Shown here piece by piece: positions 34,006 to 46,505 of a stretch of DNA of 64,000 nucleotides (its first letter is position 1; each line of letters starts with the position of its first letter). The DNA lies in the NCBI GenBank assembly GCA_002104905.1, contig MCFE01000356.1, positions 23,931 through 87,930 of the forward strand, read 5' to 3'. Under the pieces are notes generated by a model, which did not search any database, had not been told where the DNA came from, and saw only the letters and a program-made list of their open reading frames with translations. This stretch comes from Basidiobolus meristosporus CBS 931.73 (Eukaryota; Basidiobolomycota; Basidiobolomycetes; Basidiobolales; Basidiobolaceae). A program made the position numbers and the translations under genes.

Positions 34006-37000
34006 ATGAGCAATTCTAACACGGATACCTTGTCGCAAGGTTCCAGGAGCCGAAAGATGCCTCTTTTTGATTCGCCCAATACCTTATCTTTCTCGTCTAA
34101 CGAACTTGAGGTCATAGACTATAGTACGCTGGGCGTTCTTCGTGACCACAAGCCAAAGAATAAACCTAAGGGCAACCAGAAGCCTCGTCCAAAGGCCAAG
34201 AATCTACCCAACAAAGGCGGGGATTTGAAAGATAGCAAAGAGTTCAATGAAGACCACCATGCCGTTCCGTTCGATTACAGTACTCTAAATTCTCAGACCT
34301 CGCTCAGCCAATCGCCCAATATCAAGACCAGAAAGACCAATGCTCGCAAGGACAAAAAGGGGCTTAGCGGATTGGGTACAAATGTAGCCGGCCTCACGAA
34401 CGATACTATCCCGGTGCTAAATGAAAAGGACACCACGAAAACCCCAAAGAAAAAGAAAAAGGCTTCGACGGAGAAAAATATGCAGGAGGACCTTCACGAG
34501 GTTGAGGATCTCGCGCAATCCATGAGCAAAATCGATATAGCAGCCAAGCCTAACTCCTCTGGCCAACAAACCTCGGAGCTCCCAACAAAACTACCTTCAA
34601 AGCCTGAAAGCCAGAGCAGAGCTGCTCAATCCAAAACCCCAAAGAAAGGGAAGCAGACCCCACTAAAATCGAACTCAAAGAAGTCACTTGACAAACCTTC
34701 AGCCTCTTCCATAAGCGAGAAGTTGAAAGCGGAGGCGGCAATGGAGGTGGATGGGGCTGAAGTTATAGTGAAAGGTGAAAGCAGTCGAGGTGCTCCGAGA
34801 AAGAAATCCGCTAGCAAGCCAGCAGAGGATCTGGCAACTAAAGCTGAGAAAGAAGGGAATCGAAGCAAGAAAAACGAAACCAAAACACCACGCAAGCAAA
34901 TCCGGCAAAAGAAAGAAGCTGGAAGTAGCCAAACGCCGAAAGGTAGGAGCAGTAGTTGGGATCGTAATATCTTGTCGAGCCATCGAGATTTATTGTTTGT
35001 TGCCAATTAGCTGCTAGAAATGAGGAGTCCTCAAGCAAGCCAGTTGCCGATAAACCTTCAGGTAAAGCCTACTTAAATATCGATTCAAAGCTCTATCTAA
35101 TAATCAGACGATCGTCCAGCCACCGTTCAGAAACACAAGCAGAGGTCTGTGTACGAGAAATACTTGACCACCAAAGAATTGGCAGCTGGGTTGTCGCAGA
35201 ACACTATTTATCGTGGAAAATTGCGTATCAACAAGAGAAATCGCTCAGACGCTTACGTTATCTCCGACGCCTTTGACAACGATATTTATATCTGGGGCAC
35301 TAACCTCCGAAACCGTGCGCTGGAGGGAGACTCTGTTGCAGTCACTCTCTTGGAAGGGAGAAAGTTGGAGGATGTTAAAGAGCAGCGCGCCAAGCATGCC
35401 GAGAAACGAGGCCGTCAGTTGAATGACGGTAAGTGTGTTTCTTTCAGAACAACATCCATTGATCCCTTACTTAGATGTGTGAATAGAAGACGGCGGGAAA
35501 TTGCAATATGGCGAGGTTGTTTATATATATGAACGTGCCAATGGAAACCAGTACTCCGGAACACTGGTGCTTCAGAGGCCCAACGAAGCCAGTTCTCAAC
35601 ACAAAAAAGAGCTCAAATTCGTTTGGTTCATACCAACAGACAAACGCGTGCCGTATATCATAATCCCCATTCGAAACGTTCCAAAGGACTTCATCGCTGA
35701 CCCCGAGGCATACAGCAACCAATTACTGGTGGCTTCCATCCATGATTGGCCTGTCCATAGCATGCACCCCTTCGGGAAAGTTGTTCGCAAAATTGGGTCC
35801 ATCGGTAACCTTGCTGCGGAGACTGAGGCTCTTCTTGCGGACAACAATGTTCGCACTGAGGACTTTGGGCCCAAGGTAAAGGAGTGTCTGCCGAAGCTCC
35901 CATGGAGCATTCCCAAGAGCGAGTTCAAGGTGCGGAGAGATCTGCGACGTGAAAGAGTGTTTACCATCGATCCGGCCTCCGCAAAGGACTTGGACGACGC
36001 GGTTTCCTGTCGTAGGCTTCCTGACGGCAATCTTGAGATCGGTGTACATATTGCCGATGTAACCTACTTCGTTAAACCGGGAACTGCCTTGGACCGCGAG
36101 GCGAGACTAAGAGCAACCACGGTGTATCTTGTCGAGAAAGCTATACCGATGCTTCCTCATATCCTGTGCCAAGAGCTGTGTAGCTTAAACCCTGGTGTTG
36201 ATCGATTGGCCTTCTCTGTGATGTGGAAGATGTCACCCCAGGCGGAGGTACTAGATGTATGGTTCGGCAGAACCGTGATCAATTCTTGCTGCAGGCTCGC
36301 CTACGAACAAGCCCAAGAGGTCATCCTCGGGAAGCCTCTCGATCCAAGCATTACACTGTATGGCCAGCCAAAAGACGAGATCGAAACCGATATCAAGACC
36401 TTCTACCAGCTCTCGCAGATCATGCGTACTCGTCGGTTTGAGAGCGGCGCACTTTCAATCAACTCGATTAGACTTCATTTCGAGCTGAACTCAGACGGGA
36501 TTCCCACGTCATGCAACGTGTACGATATCAAAGACAGTAACCGTCTAATTGAGGAGTTTATGCTCCTTGCCAATATCAGCGTGGCCGAAAAAATATCAGC
36601 TGCCTACCCGGAACAGGCGTTTCTTCGTAGACACCCGTCGCCAGTTGAAAAGCGACTGCTTGAATTCACCAAGATCGCAGAAGAGCTGGGCTACGATATC
36701 GACATCGAGACAGCAGGAGCCCTCCAGAAATCATTGAACTCGATCGGATCGGTCTCCACCCAGCATGTTCTGAAAACGCTGTGCATAAAGCCGATGCAAC
36801 GGGCCAAGTACTTTTGTGCTGGATCCATAGAGCCAGAACGGTACCGCCATTATGCCTTGAATGTGCCGTTGTACACCCATTTTACGTCGCCCATTCGCCG
36901 ATATGCTGATGTGATTGTTCATCGAGAACTGCAAAGCGCATTGCTTGAGAAGGACCGATTCAACGAGTCCGCAGAGAAGATCGACGCAATTGCTAACCAC

Positions 37001-37720
37001 TGCAACAACAAGAAGGATTCGGCCAAAAATGCTCAAGAGACGAGCAGCCATATATACTTGGCAGTGTATTTGTACAACCTTACCCAGGCTTATGGGCCCA
37101 TCGTGTGCACCGCCATCGTCGTGGATGTGGTTGAAAATGGCTTTGATGTTTTGATACCCCAGTACGGGATTGAAAAGCGCATTTATCTCGACAAGCTTCC
37201 CATTGAGAATGCTACATGGGATTCGCAAAACAAAACCATCACGCTCAAGTGGAAGAAAGACACTCAGGTTGGTGCTGATCAAGACTCCGATGAGTTGCCA
37301 CTGGACCTCAGTATGGATGAGATTTGCTTTGAAGAAAGCAGCTGCGCCACTGCTGTTGAGAACGATTATTCGCATCTATCAAGTATGAATGATGCCGATT
37401 ATCTTGAGGAATGTTTCGACGACTCTGGGGAAGTACTTGTGGAAGACAATACTGACGAACTATACGAGAAATTGTCTGTATTTGAGCAAGGAGACAGCGA
37501 GGCTCAGCTACCATATGCCATTACTAAGCCCAAAGCACCTCAGAGCCAACTTCTACAGACTGAATTGAATTTCAACTTGCACGGAGACACCCAAACAATC
37601 AAGATACTTGGTCATGTCAATGCACTTGTCACCTCGGACATATCCGTTTCACCAGCAAACATCAATGTTTTGGCTGTCAACCCACTAGTTCCGTTGGACA
37701 AGACTGCCCTCTCGGACTGA
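34006..37720 (+). CDS. DIS3L2: RNase II/RNB exoribonuclease, DIS3L2/Ssd1 family, with intact catalytic aspartates
   Basis: Cytoplasmic 3'-5' exoribonuclease of the exosome-independent Dis3L2 branch. Exons 34006-34942, 35011-35061, 35108-35428, 35487-37720; 1180 aa. About 345 residues of Lys/Ser-rich disordered N-terminus lack a PIN domain (unlike Dis3). Cold-shock domains follow (YEKYLTTKELAAGL; YVISDAFDNDIYIWG). The RNB domain opens with FTIDPASAKDLDDAVSCRRL, keeping the D..D.DD metal ligands, then VHIADVTYFV, RATTVYLVEKAIPMLPHIL, ESGALSINSIRLHFEL and FTSPIRRYADVIVHR. An S1-like C-terminal domain ends with an acidic tail (DADYLEECFDDSGE). Fungal Ssd1 has the same layout but is catalytically dead, so the intact residues argue for DIS3L2-type activity. 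Confidence 0.92.
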
Positions 37721-38034
37721 GCCTAAATCTGTGTCTCGAAACCACCGGCACTCAACGATGAAGGTCTTGTTCATGGGATTTGGTGGGGCCTGGCCACTCG
37801 ATGTTACAAGTTCGCAAAGCCTAGACTCAACCTAACTTGTATATTATGTATCTATCATATATTCTATTGACGTATTTTCCTTCAAGTCCCGCAACTTCCG
37901 AAGATATGTAAGTGTAGAGAATGATTATATACTATTCCCCTCACCTCTTCCGTCACCAACACCAACGCCAAATCCCTCCCTATTATCCTAAGAATCCATA
38001 AAAACCCGGCTACGGTGCGAGTTTATTTACCAAG
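37721..38034. other. Convergent intergenic region
   Basis: 314 nt between the DIS3L2-like gene and SOM1 3' ends; AT-rich (TATATTATGTATCTATCATA near 37838). No gene. Confidence 0.5.
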
Positions 38035-38388
38035 CTAGTACTTCATCTTTGGCCATTTTGGTTTAGTGTGGATTTGGGGAGGAATATCGCCACTAAGCAT
38101 CATCAGCGAGGGTTAGTTACGCATCAAGCAGTGGTGAATTCAGAAAGGCAACCTATCAAGTGTCTCCTCAGGGTTCACCGGCGTGATCTCAACACTGGGG
38201 TAGCCCGCGCATCTCAATGGCGAATCGTTAAGGTGATGTGGTGAGCATGATTATCTTGGCTGCACTTACTTTTTGAAAAGGCGCACGAATGGATTGCACA
38301 CGATCTGCTTTTGACTCAGTTGGCAGTGGTACTGGGTGATCTCGGAGATGACGCAATCGGCTGAGCTATCTTCGTGGATCTTGGTCAT
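38035..38388 (-). CDS. SOM1: Mitochondrial inner-membrane peptidase complex subunit Som1
   Basis: Small accessory subunit of the IMP1/IMP2 inner-membrane peptidase. Three exons, 38270-38388, 38153-38212, 38035-38092, encode only 78 aa (yeast 74). Four cysteines at 12, 22, 31 and 41 (spacing C-x9-C-x8-C-x9-C) sit in SEITQYHCQ, IVCNPFVRLFKKC; yeast Som1 has the same layout (LKELVQWEC, VCSPFKRLFEHC, from memory). The C-terminus ends PKWPKMKY. Both splice joins are in phase. It lies 280 nt beyond the POL2 stop on the same strand. Confidence 0.87.
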
Positions 38389-38483
38389 TCAGCAGGAAAT
38401 CAGGGGGAAAAGGGAGGAAAGCTTGTGAGGGGATGGAGGAGGGGGATGAAATACTGGATTCGACACGGAGGTCCCGTGGTTAA

Positions 38484-38491
38484 TATTTATA
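38484..38491 (-). promoter_or_regulatory. TATA box of SOM1
   Basis: TATAAATA on the minus strand, 96 nt upstream of the SOM1 ATG. Assigned from consensus and distance only. Confidence 0.35.
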
Positions 38492-38668
38492 GAAAAATTT
38501 TGCCCAAGTGCAGGCCATTTCAAGTTTATTAGTGGTGTTCTATGGTATTGCATTCATATACAGAGTGACGTGAGGTCACCGCTCCAGCAGTGCGTCAAGG
38601 TGGGCAGGGGGAATTAGGAAAGAAATATGACTGTAGAAGGGTGGGCTTGTTGCAGGCTTGTTGCAGGC

Positions 38669-41600
38669 TTATTGTTTGCTAAGTAACCACTCGACAACCT
38701 CGCCCAGGAATTCTAGCTCGTGAAGCTTGGCGATGTTTCTCAGTACCGTCAGTTGTTTGTTAAGCTCTTTACGAGACTGCGTGAGAACAAAGTTGCCAGA
38801 GCACTGGCAATATTCGGTCAGGTTCTCAGCCTTGACCAGACGGCATTTAGAGCATTTGAGGTCTTGCAATTGATAGGCCGTGGTTTTGCGTTGGATGTTC
38901 TCGACAAGGGCGTCTTCGATGACTGATTTGTCGTACTCTTGCCTGCAACCGGGGCAGAGCCAAGGCTGGGGCACGCCGTCGACCGGAAGCAGGTCGGGAT
39001 CTCGACAGAAATCGAAGTCCCTGCAATGGTTACAGTAGTCACAAATAAACTGCATGAGTTTGTATGATTCGCAAGGGTTTTGGAATTGCGCCTCGGTGCT
39101 GAACTCCCGGACCCCGATGAGATCGAGTAGGTTTCTACGGAGTATACGAACTTCTCTTTCGATGTCCTCGTCGAGACCAAACACTTGGCAAATGTATTTG
39201 ATAAATTCGAGGGCGGGGTTGGTGAGTTTGATGTACGAGCCGGGTAGTTTGGGGAATGGATCCTGGCCTCCTTGGGTCGCCTTAAAATTCTCAAACACCT
39301 CCACCACCTCCGGCACCATCTTGAGCAGGCGTCTGGTAAAGTAATGACTGATAAATTTCTTCTTGAAGTCTACGTCGACGTCGCTTCCAACGATGTACGC
39401 CATGTTGTTGTTATCCTTGCGCCGCTCCACACGATGCTTGTGGCACTCGTAGATGAATTCAGCTATGACGATCTGGAACTTCTCCTGGATCGCTACAGGA
39501 AGATAGTCCCTCATATTCCAATGCATCTCCACACTCGGCTCTCCACCCGCACTAGAGCCAATCTCTCCAGTGGTGATGATGCCACCGTAATTGGCAGAGT
39601 CCATCCACAGGGCGCTCTCCCAGAATTGCAGCGAATCGAAGTCAAGATCCTGGAAGAGCGGCTTCTGACGGATCGCATTGAAGATGTAGCTTCCATACAT
39701 GGTGGCGCTGCCCATGGATGTTTTCGGGGTCGCCAGGATCACCTTGGAGAGACTCGCGTAAACGATCTTGGAGCCAAGGCGCTTGAACTCTCCGGTCAGT
39801 TGAACAAACACCTTTTGCATCATCTTGTGGATCAGGCCGTACAGACATGGATCATGCAGCTTGGATCCGGTGTTCATGACCCAGCGGTAGAAGTGGAGGA
39901 TCATCATGTTGGCGAACCGGTTGTTGGTTTCAGCAAACTCGCGGCACCAACCCTTGATCATCGCCTTGAGCATGCCAAAGGTCTGCCCCGAAATGTAGCC
40001 GTCTCCATACGATACGCTGGACTCCACGTCCCCTGCCATGTGTTCATCAAGCGAGTGGGCAACCGAGTCAAACCCAGTCACCCCCATGCTTCCCTCCAGT
40101 TCATTGATGAGCCCGGATTGCAGGACGGTGTTGACCGCGAGGTTCCTGATGTCGGCCTCGATGCATACCGAGTTATAGGCCCCCGGGTTATTGATTTCCG
40201 GGTTGACGATCTCATCCAGGGTGTAGAGATTCTCATCCTGCTCCTTCCCGCCGAGGTCTGGCTTGGCCGAGGGCGACCACCACAGCACGAAGCCACTTTC
40301 TTTCAACCGACGAGCGAAAAACACATCCGCGAGAAAGATGGGCGCATCCACCTCGATGTTGCCAAGTGGGACATTCGCGTATCTAGCTAGCGAGATCCGC
40401 TCGTTCAACCAGCTTGACACATTAAGGTAGTGCGCCACCATTCTCCGCGCGGCATGTCGTTGCCAATCAAGTGCAGGGAAGATGTTGTCCTTCTTGTGCG
40501 AAGGAATACACACATGTGGGAAGTCGGAGAGAGCTCTGATCTTCTCGTTGAGCGTTTTATATTGCATGGGGGAGTGGAGGGCGATCATGGTGGAGCCGCG
40601 GTGCTCGTTGGAATACTGGATCAAGGTCTTTTGAATAGCCTGATACGCTTCCAATTCTCCAGGGAAGGTGGTCACATTGAACGAGAGGTCCTCGTGGTAC
40701 TTGAAGGCGCCGTTCATCAAGTTCGGGTCCTTGCTCAGACGTTGCGCAAGCCGATCTCCGTACAACTTGGCCAAGTTCGGGATTTGCCCCGCGGCCCTGT
40801 CCACAACAAAGAGACTCGCCTGGTTTGTCACAGTGGAAAACAGTCCAAATATGTGGCGATTATCCGAGTTGGCGTGGTAGATGTACAGGTAGTTGAGGTA
40901 ATCGTTGGAGCCCAGATAGGTGTAGTCTGGGTTCACCTGGCTCTGGATCTGGTACAAATCGTAGAGGCTCTTTTTGCTCTGAATGTTGCGTTCGGAGTCT
41001 TTGATGGTGCATACGATACCCAAGTGAAGCAGAACTCTTAGGGCCATAGGGACTTGCGTCTCATACACTCCCTCGATCGAAGGGTGGCTGAAGAATATAT
41101 GGATCGCCTTGGTATTGTTGCGATAGAACGCCTCTTCCATGTCGAATTCGTAGAGGTATTTCCGATGATGAGCTCGTGGCAGGATGCTATAGCTGCGTGT
41201 GCATCTGTACGAGCCATCCGGCAGATCCCCATAGTTCGCTATATCAACCCGGCTGTTCACATAGAACACGCGCGGGACTTTGATACGGATCGGCTGCAGG
41301 CGTTTATTCACCAGCACCCACAGGCGGAATTCTCCAGGCGCCTCTGTTTCCGTGATCTGCAAAACCTCCCAAATGTTGCTTTGCTGCTCCTTCTTTTCGT
41401 CAATCAAGAAATCACGAAGCAGCCCTCCTTTCTGCAGTTTGGTGATAGGACCGTTGGTCTCCGAGCGCTCCCGTTGTTTACGCTTCCGATTCCTCTGCCA
41501 CTTCCACTTTTGTTTCTGATATTGCAACCATCCTTCGTAATCCACAGTCATATCAGGTACCGGGCCTTCTGGTTCGGGCTCTGGCTCGGACTCTACTTCA

Positions 41601-44600
41601 ACGTCAGCATGGCCAGTGGAATTAGCAGCTCTGTGCTTGTTCTTGGTCACCACGGCCACGGATTTCTTGAATTTGCTGGACTCCGTCTCGCCAAAGTCTT
41701 CGATGTCGCCCACCGGTGCTGGTTTGGGAATCGCTTTGAAAGAGTCGGTGATGCGGTTTTGTTTGTATATGTCATCCTTGGCAGCAACCCTTCTGAGCAA
41801 CCAATCTGGGTGGCGAACTCGAGGGACAGGGTTGGTAACTTTCTGCATGGCAGCTGGAATGGTAATCAGCTTCTGAACCACCGAGGCAAAGCGGTCCAGG
41901 TAATAGGACCAATCCAATATGCTTCGGATGTCGAAGTCCTGAATGGAGTTGTCTTTGAGCCACTTCCGGATGTAATGCTTCTTAACCGACGTTTCAGCAG
42001 AGAAGATAGCAATAGGAATGGCTCTTTCGGAAACCGAGAGTCCAAGCGGCTTCTCCGAAATGATGAATTGACACGCCAGGCCTTTATCTTTCACCATCTG
42101 GTCACCCAAGAACTCCGCCAACCGTTTGGCAGTACTGATGGAGGTCGATTTCTGGTCACCGTAGTCCTCCAGTGTCTTGGACATGCTTCTGTTCTCGGCG
42201 ATGAGTTCGAAGAGCTCGTCGTCTGCAAGTGTGGCTGCTTTACTGTACAGCACGTCTAGCCACTGGTCGGCCACTTTAGCGACGGCAGCATAACATTCCT
42301 GGAGGGTGGAGCCTTCCAAGAAGATCTTGAAGATCTGCGACTGGAAAATCTTGATCAGTTTCAATTCACCTCTTCTCTTCACTTCGAACCCTTTCAATTC
42401 GGCCAATGAGCCATCATCATTGAAGACGGCGTAACGCTTCTTCAGCAGCTTGTCCTCTTCCTTGGAGGAGGGAAGGATCATGGCGCGGTATGGACCGTCG
42501 ACTTCGAAGAAGATACTGTTTTCATTCCGAACGGAGTATTCGAAGGTGTCCGGATTGACCAGCTCTTGGTATTGTTGATTGGTGAAGCGATCATGGACCA
42601 GATGGTTCAACATGACGCATGGGTAAGAGATGGGAAACTTCTTGCCATTCGTTAATTTGAAGGTGAAGTTCTCCGGGAATGTACTGGGGAGAATACACCA
42701 AATACCATCTGTATCCAACTCGAGTGGCCTGCCGATTTGCTCGACCAGCTGCCGGGCCATCTGAATGATTTTGGCTCCGGTGAGACACACCACGCCGGCC
42801 ATCTCCATGGAGTACCAACGAGATCCCTTTCTCATCACATATCCGTAGAAGGAGTTAAGGATACACTTGTGCGCAAGCTGTAAGGAGTCATAGAGCACGA
42901 TCATCTTCTTCGCCTCGTCCGCCTCCGCAAGACTGCCTGCTTTGTCTAGATTCCCTTTCCAGGTCTTATGCAGCCCTTTGTATTCGTATCTTCGGTCACG
43001 GAAACTTCTGACTGTGTTGACGTAGAACGGGTTTTCTCGCTGGCAGATGATCGCCTCCTTTTCAACCACCTTGGTCACGTGCATGCGTTTGTACACTTTT
43101 TTGCAATACTCCTTGACACGTTTTCGAAGGAGGGCGGTTTGCTCGGCGGGTGGCAGCCGGTTGTACGGCCGGGGTGGTTGGTTCGGGTTAGCCCCGGGGA
43201 ACGTCTCGCATTCCAGCTGATTCTTTATCATGTTCGTTTCGCTTCGCTTGGCGGGAAAATACTCTCCTCTCCACGACCACGTCAGCCTCCGATCGCAATT
43301 CTTGCCAGGCTGGTTGAAATCGCAGGATGCGCAGGTTCCTTCGTCAATGATTGCATCCGGTTGAAGTCTGTTTGTTAGGATGATGTTGGGGTACATAGCT
43401 GCTACATCCAAGTGATAGATTAACGGGGTTTCGTAGCGCGTGGGTGTCTCCTTGAGATTGATCAGTTTCTCGATGATGCTTTGTCGAACCTGGAAACCAG
43501 CCCTGGGGTTAGTAGCTGACAGCTTGATGGTTGAAAATACTTGGCCATCACCTCATCGTAGTTCGACACTTGGTCCAACGAAAGGTTGCCCTCCACTTGA
43601 ATACTGAATTTCAGCGCGGCATCCAACTCTCCTATCAGCTACGGACGCGCTCAGGGTTAGAACCGCTGCGATAACACGGGTGGCAGTACAAACTCACCTT
43701 ATCAATCGCCTCGGTGCCGACTTTGAAATTGACTGGAATGTCGCTACGGAAAACACCGGCCTCGAGGGCTTCTACGTGACCACCTACATACGTTTCGCTC
43801 TCGATCAGATGACTTTCGTAGAACTTTTCCAGCTTGTCCACATGCTTATTGGGCATGATGATGTCGCCTTGGTAGGCTTCAACCTAGAATACGAACGTGT
43901 CAGTAAAAGCCCCATTCGAGTCCCGGGATTTCAATCGCCTTACCATGAGCAGGACTTCGCAGAGAGTACCGGTTCCCTTCCGGAGCACTTCATCTGGGTT
44001 AAGCGGGATAATATTGCACAGAGAGAAAATGAACGGATGCACGTATTTCATGTACAGATAGTATGTGGCCACAGCATCTGACACGGAATATTCGGACAGA
44101 GTTTGTGGCTGCTCCGATGCAAACCGAGTCATATCCTCGGGGTCGATTTCAACGGGGTTATAGCCAAGCTTCGAAGTGGTGACGGCTTTCAGGCCTTGAC
44201 TTCCCACTGGTAAGTAACTATCACGCTTGACCCAGCGCAAGGCGTCCATGTGGATGGCGTATTTCGATTTGTATTCGTCCTGGTCGTCTTTGGCGAACCC
44301 GATTTCCTGGACAGGTTAGTTAGAACGGGTCTGCTCTGATGATGCCAGGGTGGATTTCCCATTACCTCGTACATGCTGATTCCATTGGCAAGCGCCCTAG
44401 TCTCTACGAAAGGCCAATCGAAGAAATCACCGTTGTACGTCACGAAGACGGTGGGTTTAAGCTCTTGGATGTGTTCGAAGAATCGTCGGATCAACGCTTC
44501 CTATCAAGAGAGTTAGCTCCGTCTTTGGAAACGAGAAACTGGGAAGACCGCATACTTCGTTAGGCTCATTGAAGATGATGAATGGCCCTTCAAACTCAGG

Positions 44601-46012
44601 TTTGGGTGTGTACTCGAAGTCATCAATGTCTTCGGATATAATCTCTCGGTTGGTGATAAGATAGCCCTATATGAGGAACTCGTCAATATATGTTCCGGCC
44701 AAGCGGTGGCTCCCGACTCTACCTGTCCGTCCACCATGTATGAAATCATCATGATGGAATCTATTGAAGCGTCTGGAAACTTCAGTGGCAGCTTTGTCGT
44801 CTCAATATCGTAGGCCAACACGACAGGTTCCGCACGCTTCACTTTGTCGAATCGCCTCTTGATTGTAATTTGCCCCGAGGTGGCTTTGACGTTGTACCAC
44901 AAACCTACTCGAATATCTATTTCATCGTTTGGTAAGAATCCGGCTCAACCAAGGCTCGCCATGATCTTACCGTTGTCGATCGCCACTCTTAAATAGTAAG
45001 GGATGTCATACTCGCGAATGTCGATCACATTGTCCATGACCTCCCTATTGATGCCCGCGGATTCTACTCCAAGCTCCTCGTAAGCCACCACATTCTTGGC
45101 CCTGCAAACGAGGGAAGTGAACTGGTTAGGGACAGACGTCTAATAAAAAAGCTTGGATTTCCATTACTTGTTGATCTCACTGTAAATATCGGTGGCCGTA
45201 TTGGTTTCCTGGTTCTTTTTGATGATCGGGAGAACGAACTTTCGAACACTGAGCAAATCTTGCACGTTCCGAAACGTTAGTCTGAGAAACGTTCGTTTGA
45301 GACCCAGGAGGTGATTTGGCTGCGACAATAGCATGAGCGATTGCGATTGCGATTCGGCATGGCAAAAGTGACTGGTACGAACCTGGTGCAAATCCTTTTT
45401 CTGTACTCGTTGGACCTTCTCGAGGATGTTTTCAAATTTACGCCTCAAGAACTCCTCCACCTCACCCTCCGTATCGGGCTAAAACGGGCTGGATTGGTAT
45501 CCGCACAGCATCAGAAATGGGGAAAGGTTCACCTACCTTGCAGCCGATCAGGAAATACGGGCTATATAGCACTGTACTCTTGAATGAATTACCGTCTTCT
45601 TCTAAAAAATACAAATCAACTCCTGCTCTTCCGGTAGGATGGTCCGAATCTTTGACCAAGGTCTTTGTGTCAAGTAGAGGGTTGGTTAACGAGGGTCAAA
45701 AACAAGATCCTTCCAAAGATAAGAACCAACCGCATGCATATTTATAAGCCAGCCGAGTTTCTCCGGGCCCTCCTGATACCGATAAAAGCCCAGCTTCTCG
45801 TCCAGAGCATCCACCTTCTTCACTTCCTCGAATCTATTCCCCAGACTCGACATCTCTAGGTCGACTTCTGTGGAGCTTTGGGGTGGGTTGTTTCCGGAAG
45901 TGAAACGGGGGTTGGAACTGGAGTTGGGATTGGGATTGTGGTCATTTTTCCGGAAGAATCTCTTTTTTCCTGGGCCAGAGCCGAAGGTTTTTCGATGATT
46001 GGAAGCTCCCAT
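38669..46012 (-). CDS. POL2: DNA polymerase epsilon catalytic subunit
   Basis: Leading-strand replicative polymerase with 3'-5' proofreading. Twelve exons: 45731-46012, 45537-45662, 45383-45478, 45168-45319, 44971-45101, 44723-44916, 44556-44666, 44366-44500, 43944-44306, 43698-43883, 43552-43638, 38669-43489; 2227 aa (yeast 2222). Exonuclease motifs: [10 protein letters not shown] (Exo I), [10 protein letters not shown] (Exo II), [14 protein letters not shown] (Exo III). Polymerase motif A is [15 protein letters not shown] (Asp about 649), motif [16 protein letters not shown], motif [10 protein letters not shown] (about 880). [13 protein letters not shown] fits the Fe-S cluster cysteines in the fingers. 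The long non-catalytic second half ends in paired zinc fingers ([24 protein letters not shown]) that bind Dpb2. No key residue appears missing. Confidence 0.97.
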
Positions 46013-46505
46013 TAAGCGTATGTTTTGAGGAGCTGTGTGTTGGAGCCTAGTTTAACGCTGGTGAACACTGTAGGTGTATGCGTGCGGGTGTATGTGTGGA
46101 GCGTAGTAGTTCTGAAATAGGGGAAGAGCACGCAAAAGCAATTAGCAAAATACACGAATATACAAGAACGTCACTTCGAGCGCTGCGAGTTGGAACCAAT
46201 TTCTTGGTGTGGTCGAGAGCCCCTTGTTGATCGGGTTTGTTTACTGTTTTGCTGATAAAATGTTTACATGGATATCCATCATCATCAGCTTGGATCCATT
46301 TGATGAGGTTGGCCATCCAGACGAAAATTTCCATTCGCTCGCATGATTTTTTATTCATTCACCATCTCATGTCGCAGAATGGCCGAGTTGAGATGCGAAT
46401 GACGGTGGTTCTCATTAGTTTAATAAATAGGGTGTGTAGGCGGGGTATATTAGGGCTAGGGTATACGGGAATATGGCATACATGAATACAATGGTATGTT
46501 TGAAG
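46013..46505. other. Intergenic between POL2 (5' side) and VAC7 (3' side)
   Basis: 493 nt, no supported gene. No clear MluI-type (ACGCGT) cell-cycle box was found upstream of POL2. Confidence 0.45.

Noticed and set aside
34550-35038. Several minus-strand frames opposite the DIS3L2-like N-terminus
   Set aside because: Mirror images of the Lys/Ser-rich coding region.
39272-42259. Long plus-strand open frames (372 codons at 39272-40390, 401 at 41054-42259, 203 at 40430-41041)
   Set aside because: They lie antisense to strongly conserved POL2 coding sequence, show no family pattern and are shadows of codon bias.
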